A DNA stretch of 5,021 nucleotides from AG-12 sp027339635 (GTDB lineage: Bacteria > Chloroflexota > Dormibacteria > Aeolococcales > Bog-877): positions 1-5,021 of the forward strand of contig DAHWNZ010000106.1 of assembly GCA_027339635.1 (NCBI GenBank), in the 5' to 3' direction. Below the pieces are notes generated by a model. The model made no database searches and was not told the DNA's origin. It saw nothing but the letters and a program-made list of their open reading frames with translations. A program made the translations under genes and the position numbers. Positions 1-5,021 of this stretch are shown one piece after another (the first letter of the stretch is position 1; every line of letters starts with the position of its first letter).

Positions 1-707
1 AGCATGGCCGCGATCGCGGCCGGTGACGTTGACTGGGCGGAGGTACTTCATGGCCAGCAGTGGCTGCATACCTCTGGGATCACGCCCGCGCTGTCGGAGT
101 CCGCCGCCGCTGCCACCCTGGAGGCGGTCAAGGCCGCCAAGCGGGGCGGCCTCACGGTGTCAGTGGATCTCAACTATCGTCAACAGCTATGGCGATGGAC
201 GAGTTCTCCCACCGAGACCATGGCGGCGCTACTCGACCATACCGACGTCGTGTTCACCAATGAAGAGGACCTCGACAAGGTGTTCGGTATCAAGGTCCCT
301 TCCCNNNNNNNNNNGGCGTAGCCTTGGACCCGGGGCGTTACTCAGGGCCGTGCGCGGAACTGCGGGATCGCTTCCCTGGCCTGCGGGCGGTGGCGGTCAC
401 GGTGCGGGAGTCGGTCTCCGCTAGCGACAACTACTGGTCGGCGGTGCTGAGCACCAAGGCCGGTTTCTTCAGCTCGCGTCGGTATCACATAATGCCGGTG
501 CTGGACCGCGTCGGAGCTGGCGATGCGTTCGCGGCGGCAGCTATTCGGCAAATGATCTTGGAGACAGCTGACGCCAACGACGTAGTGGAGTTCGCCGCTG
601 CCGCTGGCTGCCTCAAGCACTCCATTCGCGGCGACTGGAACCTGGTCAGCCTGGAGGACATCCACCGGCTGTCGGAGGGCGACGGGAGCGGTCGGATCCT
701 ACGTTAA
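1..707 (+). CDS. kdgK: 2-keto-3-deoxygluconate kinase, PfkB family (5'-partial, interrupted by assembly gap)
   Basis: This is a cytoplasmic sugar-acid kinase that would convert 2-keto-3-deoxygluconate (KDG) plus ATP to KDPG. The first part (1-304, frame 1) carries the family's central segment: GDVDW, then HTSGITPALS, then VSVDLNYRQQLW and FTNEEDLDKVFGI. The second part (from 315, frame 3) carries TVRESVSASDNYWSA, the PfkB signature DRVGAGDAF with the presumed catalytic Asp at codon 522-524, then CLKHSIRGDWN and a DGSGR ending. Both parts align in order with one family of about 340 residues, so roughly the first 115-120 residues lie left of the window and the ATG at 4 is probably internal. The frame change coincides with ten N bases, so it is most likely an artefact of gap size rather than a real pseudogene. 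The DRVGxGD form and the adjacent KDPG aldolase favour KDG over other PfkB substrates; related sugar kinases cannot be excluded. Confidence 0.87.
305..314. other. Assembly gap (10 N) inside the KDG kinase gene
   Basis: Ten unknown bases separate two in-order pieces of one kinase. The left piece is in frame 1 and the right piece in frame 3. The frames join only if the true gap length is 2 modulo 3 (for example 8, 11 or 14), not 10. Read literally, frame 1 hits a TAG at 319-321, which would be a false stop. Confidence 0.97.
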
Positions 708-718
708 AACGAGTTGAT

Positions 719-723
719 GGAGG
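719..723 (+). promoter_or_regulatory. Ribosome binding site of the KDPG aldolase gene
   Basis: A GGAGG core lies six bases before the ATG at 730. It fixes that start and shows separate translation initiation 22 bp after the kinase stop codon. Confidence 0.8.
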
Positions 724-729
724 ACCTCG

Positions 730-1425
730 ATGGGACGAGCGGGAGGTTTCACGGTCGAAAATGCGATTATCCAAGCTGGATTGGTTCCGCTCTTCTATCA
801 ACCGGACCCAGCAATCGTGATCGACGCCGTCGGCGCCTGCGTGACCGGCGGCGCTCGAGTGGTGGAGTTCACCGACCGCGGCCCGGGCGCCCACCAGGTC
901 TTCAGCACTGCCATTGAGGCGCTGCGCCAACAGTCGGTGCCCGCCATGCTGGGAGTGGGCTCCATAGTCGACCCCGCGACTGCATCCCTGTACATCGCCA
1001 ACGGGGCTGAATTCGTAGTCGGGCCCTACTTTCGACCCGATGTCGCGGCCCTGTGCCACCGACACGGGGTCCCTTACATTCCTGGCGCTGCCACCCCGTG
1101 GGAGATCGGCCAGGCCGAGGCGCATGGTGCCACCATCGTCAAGGTGTTCCCGGCTCGGCTGCTGAAGCCTCAATTCATTGCGGACGTTCTCGGTCCGTCG
1201 CCCCATTCCCGGCTGGTCCCCACCGGCGGCGTACCGGCGACCAGGGAGGGCGTGTCGGAATGGATCCGGGCAGGGGCCGTGGCCGTCGGCATCGGGAGTC
1301 AACTGGTGCCAAGTCACCCCACGCGTCCCACCGATCTGGATACCCTGGCCGAGCGTGTAGCGGAGGCAATTTCGTGGATCGCCGAAAGCCGCTCTGAGGC
1401 CGACCGGGAGAGGTTGGTCAGCTAG
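730..1425 (+). CDS. eda: KDPG / 4-hydroxy-2-oxoglutarate aldolase family protein
   Basis: This is a class I (Schiff-base) aldolase, expected to cleave 2-keto-3-deoxy-6-phosphogluconate to pyruvate and glyceraldehyde 3-phosphate in the cytoplasm. The 231-residue protein covers the whole TIM-barrel domain, slightly longer than E. coli Eda (213). Visible landmarks are VVEFTDRG with Glu46 and Arg50 in the positions of Eda Glu45 and Arg49, GVGSI at 75-79 in place of GAGTV, VKVFPA with the Schiff-base Lys138, the phosphate-binding PTGGV at 164-168, and GIGSQLV near the C-terminus. The VVEFTxRG, GVGS and VGP motifs resemble the subfamily common in Bacteroidota and some Gram-positives, which is typically paired with a DRVGGGD-type kinase, as here. 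A good ribosome site supports the ATG. The likely alternative is a relative acting on another 2-keto-3-deoxy acid. Confidence 0.9.
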   Translation: MGRAGGFTVENAIIQAGLVPLFYQPDPAIVIDAVGACVTGGARVVEFTDRGPGAHQVFSTAIEALRQQSVPAMLGVGSIVDPATASLYIANGAEFVVGPYFRPDVAALCHRHGVPYIPGAATPWEIGQAEAHGATIVKVFPARLLKPQFIADVLGPSPHSRLVPTGGVPATREGVSEWIRAGAVAVGIGSQLVPSHPTRPTDLDTLAERVAEAISWIAESRSEADRERLVS

Positions 1426-1571
1426 TGCCGTGCTCCGACTGCCAGATCGTGGCATGACCGCCATCGCCCCCCCCCTGGCGCTGGGATGCGCCTGTATCCC
1501 CGAGTGCCACGAGTGCCGGCGGACATTGCCTGGCTACAGCGCCAGCGAAGGTCGGGAGCCGGACCGCTGAC
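1426..1571. other. Intergenic spacer between aldolase and FGGY kinase genes
   Basis: These 146 bases contain no convincing gene. They hold a short dyad (1440-1454), a nine-C tract (1467-1475), a weak GGCGC/GCGCC stem (1477-1492) and a tandem 8-bp repeat CGAGTGCC at 1501-1508 and 1510-1517. It is the longest gap in an otherwise compact gene set, so it could hold a second promoter or operator, but I see no clear -35/-10 pair and no terminator with a T tract. Confidence 0.6.
1440..1454. repeat. Short inverted repeat (possible operator)
   Basis: TGCCA-GATCG-TGGCA is a perfect 5-bp inverted repeat with a 5-base centre, located 15 bp after the aldolase stop codon. The size resembles repressor operators, but the arms are short and chance occurrence is quite possible. 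Confidence 0.25.
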
Positions 1572-3080
1572 GTGTGGTTGGGCATCGATCTGGGAACCTC
1601 GTCCGTCAAGGCGGTTCTCCTCGCTAACGACGGTACAGTTCGAACTCGGGTAAGGGTCGCTCTGCCTCCGGCGAGAGATGAGCGTGACGTCGGCGACTGG
1701 ATCTCCGCCACCCTTGCCAGCCTCCGCTCCCTGGGATCCCTGACGCGAGATGTCGCCGGAGTGGGGTTGTCGGGACTGACCCCAACAGTGGTGTGCGTCG
1801 ACGGATCGGGTCAGGCCGTGCGGCCGGCCCTGACCTGGAACGATCCTCGGGGTCAGGACGAGGCCCGGGCGCTGGAGGCTAAATTTGGGTCCAGTGAACG
1901 CCTGCTCGGATTCGACATGCCCTGGTCGGCGAGCTACCCTCCCGCCAAGCTGGCGTGGCTGGCTCGGCACGAGCCTGCAGTGGTCACGGCAACCCAAGCC
2001 GTTCTCCAGGTGAAGGACTACTTGGGCTTGAAGCTGACCAGCAATCTCATCTCCGACCCCTGGTCCAGCAAGGGCCTTTGCAATGTACAGACCGGAGCTC
2101 CGGCCCGTGAGGTGCTTGCGGCCTGCGGCTGGCACAAGGACATCGTCCCCGAGATCCGACCCGCGTGGGAGTCGCGAGGGATTGTCACCAATACAGCCGC
2201 GAGGCTATTTGGCCTGCCTGAGGGAGTTCCCGTTGCCGTGGGCTGGAGCGACGCGCTCGCGGGCTTTTTGGCGCTCGGCGCATTTCGCCAACCCAGTTCG
2301 GTGGTCATCCTGGGCACCTCGAACATCATTGGCGTGTCGCTGGCCGAACCGAGCCCCCCATGCCGTCCCGGGCTGCTGGACGTTCCTGCTCCCGTAGCCC
2401 CGCTCCGCCTGCTCTACGGACCAACCCAGAACGGAGGTTCCGCCCTGACTTGGATGGGCAGCTTGCTGGGGCTGAAGCCGACGGAAGTCCTCGCCAAAAG
2501 CCTGGACGCCAAGGGCACAGTCCCAATCTTCGTGCCCTACCTGTCTGGCGAGCGCACCCCGCTCTGGAATCCTGATGTCCGGGCGGCCTTTGCCAATGTT
2601 GGTGGGGACTCAGGGCCGGCTGAATTTTGCGCCGCAGTGGTGCGCGGCGTCGCGGCGAGCGCCCGTCATGTGTTGGACGCCACCAATGCCGCGCTCGGCC
2701 ACTCGGTTGGCAGCTTGGTGGCGCTGGGGGGGTATGGAGCCGGCCACCCCGCCTGGCAGCGCGTTTTTGTGGAACAGCTGGACCGACCGATTACCACCGT
2801 CGACGACGACGTCTCCGTCGTGGGTGCGGCCATGCTGGCAGCCGCGGCCGCCGGCTCCCCCATCGATGACCTTCCCCAGGTCGCCGCCACCGGTCCGCTG
2901 TACCCCGCCCCAGGGCAAAGCGGCGTCGCCTGGCAGCGCACCTATCTTCGCCTCAGCCAACTAACCATCGATGAGGCGGGCTCGAACCACAGCGCACGGC
3001 TTTCCGGTGCTGACCACGACTCGCCCGGCCAGCAATACCCTGGTGGCGGCCCCCCTCGCGCCACCAGGGGTCTTGCCTAA
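1572..3080 (+). CDS. FGGY-family carbohydrate kinase, xylulokinase-like
   Basis: This is a cytoplasmic ATP-dependent kinase of the FGGY family, most like xylulokinase, which makes D-xylulose 5-phosphate. The 502-residue protein starts with the phosphate-binding DLGTSSVKA (Asp6). It then shows the substrate-side LTWNDPR (89-93), GWSDALAG with the presumed catalytic Asp227 (XylB Asp233), the hallmark FVPYLSGERTPLW from 320, and an adenosine-binding GGYGAGHPAWQ (386-396) followed by VGAAMLAAAAAG. The last motif departs from the usual GGGAKSPLWRQ, so the true substrate may be another pentulose or hexulose. The GTG start is chosen because the protein begins right at the conserved first strand; its ribosome site is weak (GGGAG at 1554-1558, 13 bases away). 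The domain seems to finish near residue 467, leaving a Gly/Pro/Ser-rich tail of about 35 residues that contains a DNA hairpin. The neighbouring dehydrogenases suggest it phosphorylates a ketose that they produce. Confidence 0.88.
   Translation: MWLGIDLGTSSVKAVLLANDGTVRTRVRVALPPARDERDVGDWISATLASLRSLGSLTRDVAGVGLSGLTPTVVCVDGSGQAVRPALTWNDPRGQDEARALEAKFGSSERLLGFDMPWSASYPPAKLAWLARHEPAVVTATQAVLQVKDYLGLKLTSNLISDPWSSKGLCNVQTGAPAREVLAACGWHKDIVPEIRPAWESRGIVTNTAARLFGLPEGVPVAVGWSDALAGFLALGAFRQPSSVVILGTSNIIGVSLAEPSPPCRPGLLDVPAPVAPLRLLYGPTQNGGSALTWMGSLLGLKPTEVLAKSLDAKGTVPIFVPYLSGERTPLWNPDVRAAFANVGGDSGPAEFCAAVVRGVAASARHVLDATNAALGHSVGSLVALGGYGAGHPAWQRVFVEQLDRPITTVDDDVSVVGAAMLAAAAAGSPIDDLPQVAATGPLYPAPGQSGVAWQRTYLRLSQLTIDEAGSNHSARLSGADHDSPGQQYPGGGPPRATRGLA
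3038..3069 (+). repeat. Perfect 11-bp stem-loop at the 3' end of the FGGY kinase gene
   Basis: The arms CCCTGGTGGCG (3038-3048) and CGCCACCAGGG (3059-3069) are exactly complementary and flank a 10-base C-rich loop. The stem is GC-rich and should be stable in RNA. It ends nine bases before the kinase stop codon (3078-3080). It is followed by GTCTTGCC, not by a T tract, so it does not look like a standard intrinsic terminator. It could protect or process the mRNA, or partly attenuate transcription ahead of the dehydrogenase genes. Confidence 0.7.
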
Positions 3081-3113
3081 ATCGGCGCTACAGCGTGACG
3101 ACAGGTACAAGAG

Positions 3114-3119
3114 AGGAGA
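3114..3119 (+). promoter_or_regulatory. Ribosome binding site of the zinc dehydrogenase gene
   Basis: AGGAGA lies seven bases before the ATG at 3127. It decides the start, because the same frame is open further upstream through the end of the kinase gene. Confidence 0.85.
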
Positions 3120-3126
3120 ATCCAAA

Positions 3127-4134
3127 ATGCGCGCGTTAACGGTCATCGGTCCGGGCGAGGTCATCCTTGGCGATGCTCCAGCTGAAGACCTCGCTCCCGG
3201 AGAAGTAAGGGTTGGGGTAGGCGCCGTGGGGCTATGCGGTACCGACTTTGCCCTGGTGAGTGGCACGCTGGGCCTCAATTCGTACCCGGTGATCCCAGGG
3301 CATGAGGTGAGCGGCACCGTCCTCGAGACTCGGAGTCGGCTCCTGGACGTCGGGCAGAAGGTGATTCTCGATCCCTTGCTGAGTTGCGGCAAGTGTTGGG
3401 CCTGTGTGCAAGGAACGCCACAGTGCTGCGATGAAGTTGGCGTCGTGGGAGTGGCGGCCAACGGCGGGGCCCGCGACCAAGTGGTCCTCCCGGCTGAGCG
3501 GTGGGTTGCGGTTCCAGCCCAACTGGCGCTCGCCGATGCCGCACTCGTGGAGCCGGTGCATGTGGCGACCACGATATATCGAGCGGTCGCCGCTCAGACG
3601 CCGGCCAGCGTCCTGGTGATTGGGGCTGGTGCAATCGGCCTGATGCTCATGGGTCTGCTGCAGCACTGGCGGCCCAACTGCGCCGTTTTCGTCTCGGACT
3701 TGATGCCCGATCGGGTGCGGCGCGCGGGGGCCTGGGGAGCGCAGGACCTGGCCGCCCTGGGCGAGAAGCACGTGGATTGCGTGGTGGATGGAGTCGGCGT
3801 GGCAGCCTCGATCCAGGTCGCCGTGCGCTATGCGCGTCGCGGAGGCTCAATTGTGGTGTATGGGGTTCCAAAATCAGGTACCGCACTGCCCGAAGCGGAT
3901 GAGATGTTTCGCCGGAACCTCAAGCTTCAATTTGTGCGCCTCTACGATCGCGACTTCAGCACCGCCATCGGGGTTCTGAGCGACGGCGTCCTATCTGCCG
4001 CTCAAGTGGTCGGCACCAAGCTCAGCCTGGAATCAGCGGCTCCGTTCCTGAACGGCCGGGCTTGGCAACAGCAGTCTCATTGGGGCAAAGCCCTGGTAAT
4101 GGTCGGCAGCGAGGGGTCTCTTCATGAAGGCTGA
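3127..4134 (+). CDS. Zinc-dependent medium-chain alcohol/polyol dehydrogenase
   Basis: This 335-residue cytoplasmic oxidoreductase belongs to the medium-chain dehydrogenase family (sorbitol/threonine dehydrogenase group) and would oxidise a secondary alcohol on a polyol or sugar with NAD(P)+. Catalytic zinc ligands are visible as Cys37 (GLCGTD), His59-Glu60 (PGHE) and Glu142 (VEPVHVA). Four structural-zinc cysteines stand at 87, 90, 93 and 101. The Rossmann motif GAGAIG (166-171) is followed by Asp191 at the end of the second strand, which favours NAD+ over NADP+. The frame stays open upstream to about 2971, but the strong ribosome site and the conserved MRAL start support 3127, 46 bp after the kinase stop. 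The last 11 bases overlap the next gene, so the two dehydrogenases are probably translationally coupled. Substrate is not determined; context suggests a polyol or sugar feeding the kinase or the KDG branch. Confidence 0.9.
   Translation: MRALTVIGPGEVILGDAPAEDLAPGEVRVGVGAVGLCGTDFALVSGTLGLNSYPVIPGHEVSGTVLETRSRLLDVGQKVILDPLLSCGKCWACVQGTPQCCDEVGVVGVAANGGARDQVVLPAERWVAVPAQLALADAALVEPVHVATTIYRAVAAQTPASVLVIGAGAIGLMLMGLLQHWRPNCAVFVSDLMPDRVRRAGAWGAQDLAALGEKHVDCVVDGVGVAASIQVAVRYARRGGSIVVYGVPKSGTALPEADEMFRRNLKLQFVRLYDRDFSTAIGVLSDGVLSAAQVVGTKLSLESAAPFLNGRAWQQQSHWGKALVMVGSEGSLHEG
4111..4116 (+). promoter_or_regulatory. Ribosome binding site of the SDR gene, inside the upstream gene
   Basis: GAGGGG lies seven bases before the ATG at 4124 and within the last codons of the zinc dehydrogenase. 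It supports the overlapping start. Confidence 0.7.
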
Positions 4135-4978
4135 GCCCACTCGGGACACGCCAGAAGCGCCGGTCGCCCCGGGACCGGTGCGGTCGCGGGTGGCCATCAT
4201 CACGGGAGCTAGCCGGGGAATCGGCCGAGCCCTTGCCCTTGACCTCGCGGGCCACGATTACCGGGTCTGGCTTGTCGCCCGCAATCCCGATGCCTTGGCC
4301 AAAGTCGTGCAGGAGATCACGGAGGCGGGCGGCTCGGCCGACGCGGAGGCCTTTGATGTATGCGACGTCAGCCGAGCCGCCCGATTCGTCGCAGGAGTCA
4401 AGCAGCGCGCGGGACACCTGGACGCATTGGTTAACTGCGCGGGAATGAATCGGCGTGGCAGCTTGCTTTCGGTCACCTCGGAGGACTATGAGGCGGTGAT
4501 GGGGGTGAATGTGAAGGCACTCCTGTTCCTAAGTCAGGCGGCCGTCCTCGCTATGGACCCGGGGGGCGCGATTCTCAACATTGCCTCCGTCAACTCCTTC
4601 ACGGTCCTGCGCGGTGTCGGCATTTATGCTGCAAGCAAGGCGGCGGTGCTACAGCTCACCCGCGCCCTGGCCATCGACGCCGCCGATCGAGGAATTCGCG
4701 TCAATGCGATTGCCCCGGGCTTCATACGGACAGACTTCAATGCTGCACTTTGGGAAAATGACGAGCTGCGAGGGTGGGTTCTCGACGCGACGCCGGCCGG
4801 CCGTTTGGGCACGCCGGCGGATCTCCTCGGTGCGGTGCGATTTCTCTTGGGCCCCGAGAGCCAGTTCATCACCGGCACCTGCCTTGGAATCGACGGTGGC
4901 TTTTTGACCAGCCGGCTATGGCCACTCCGACCCGACACCCCTGCGGCCCAATCGGGCCAACCAGCGCCCACACGGTGA
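4124..4978 (+). CDS. Short-chain dehydrogenase/reductase (SDR), FabG-like
   Basis: This 284-residue classical SDR would interconvert a hydroxyl and a keto group using NAD(P)(H). The cofactor motif TGASRGIG is at 27-34, and Arg31 together with Arg53 after the second strand points to NADP(H). NCAG is at 104-107, and the catalytic set is Asn129, Ser155, Tyr168 and Lys172 in YAASK. The PG motif (APGFIRTDF) and a GTCLGIDGG end are also present. About 20 Pro-rich residues precede the Rossmann fold, and about 25 residues follow the usual end. The upstream ribosome site supports the ATG at 4124, which overlaps the zinc dehydrogenase by 11 bp. In this setting a sugar, sugar-acid or polyol dehydrogenase (gluconate 5-dehydrogenase or xylitol/arabitol type) is more likely than the fatty-acid enzyme FabG, but sequence alone does not fix the substrate. 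Confidence 0.9.
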   Translation: MKAEPTRDTPEAPVAPGPVRSRVAIITGASRGIGRALALDLAGHDYRVWLVARNPDALAKVVQEITEAGGSADAEAFDVCDVSRAARFVAGVKQRAGHLDALVNCAGMNRRGSLLSVTSEDYEAVMGVNVKALLFLSQAAVLAMDPGGAILNIASVNSFTVLRGVGIYAASKAAVLQLTRALAIDAADRGIRVNAIAPGFIRTDFNAALWENDELRGWVLDATPAGRLGTPADLLGAVRFLLGPESQFITGTCLGIDGGFLTSRLWPLRPDTPAAQSGQPAPTR

Positions 4979-5021
4979 ATCGCACTCCTGGGCAAGCCGC
5001 CTGCCGGCATTGCTGGCCCAG
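4979..5021. other. Short non-coding end of window
   Basis: The 43 bases after the SDR stop codon show no start of another gene. A weak 5-bp stem (5003-5007 with 5013-5017) lacks a T tract, so no terminator is called. Confidence 0.5.

Noticed and set aside
305..321. Genuine frameshift or premature stop making the KDG kinase a pseudogene
   Set aside because: The frame change falls exactly on an unsized N run and both flanks are well conserved, so an assembly artefact is more likely.
646..1464. Long open frame on the minus strand opposite the aldolase gene
   Set aside because: It is a shadow frame typical of GC-rich DNA. The plus strand encodes a well-conserved aldolase, and the antisense translation has no recognisable motif.
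1477..1492. GGCGC/GCGCC hairpin after the nine-C tract as a terminator
   Set aside because: The stem is five pairs with a six-base loop and no T tract; such stems are common by chance in this composition.
2971..3126. Upstream extension of the zinc dehydrogenase overlapping the kinase end
   Set aside because: The extension has no family-like sequence, while ATG 3127 has a strong ribosome site and gives the normal MRAL start of the family.
730..4978. Sulfoquinovose Entner-Doudoroff operon, suggested by an SDR with a KDPG-like aldolase
   Set aside because: A KDG kinase is not needed in that route, and no sulfogluconate dehydratase, lactonase or sulfolactaldehyde dehydrogenase is seen.
5003..5017. 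Possible terminator after the SDR gene
   Set aside because: The stem is only five pairs with a G-T wobble and there is no T tract before the window ends.

Overview
This is a GC-rich bacterial window with five protein-coding genes, all on the + strand and closely spaced. It reads as part of a sugar or sugar-acid catabolic operon. Third codon positions are mostly G or C and one gene starts with GTG, which suits a high-GC lineage such as Actinomycetota or a similar soil bacterium; this is a weak inference. A run of ten N bases at 305-314 shows that the sequence is a draft assembly.

The left part (1-1425) holds the lower half of a 2-keto-3-deoxygluconate (KDG) route. A PfkB-type KDG kinase is cut by the left edge and broken by the N run. 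It is followed 22 bp later by a KDPG aldolase-family protein. Together they would phosphorylate KDG and split KDPG into pyruvate and glyceraldehyde 3-phosphate.

A 146-bp spacer (1426-1571) has no convincing gene. It contains a short dyad, a tandem 8-bp repeat and a nine-C tract.

The right part (1572-4978) holds an FGGY-family sugar kinase close to xylulokinase, a zinc-dependent medium-chain dehydrogenase, and a short-chain dehydrogenase that overlaps it by 11 bp. This trio fits oxidation of a polyol or sugar to a ketose followed by phosphorylation. The exact substrate cannot be read from the sequence. A perfect 11-bp hairpin lies in the last codons of the FGGY kinase, just before the dehydrogenase pair.

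No RNA gene, mobile element or CRISPR array was seen. No transporter, regulator, isomerase or dehydratase is present; these may lie outside the window. I see a coherent catabolic cassette, not a clearly new kind of system. The most useful points are the gap-induced false frameshift in the KDG kinase, the hairpin in the kinase tail, and the joining of a KDG branch with a ketose-kinase branch.
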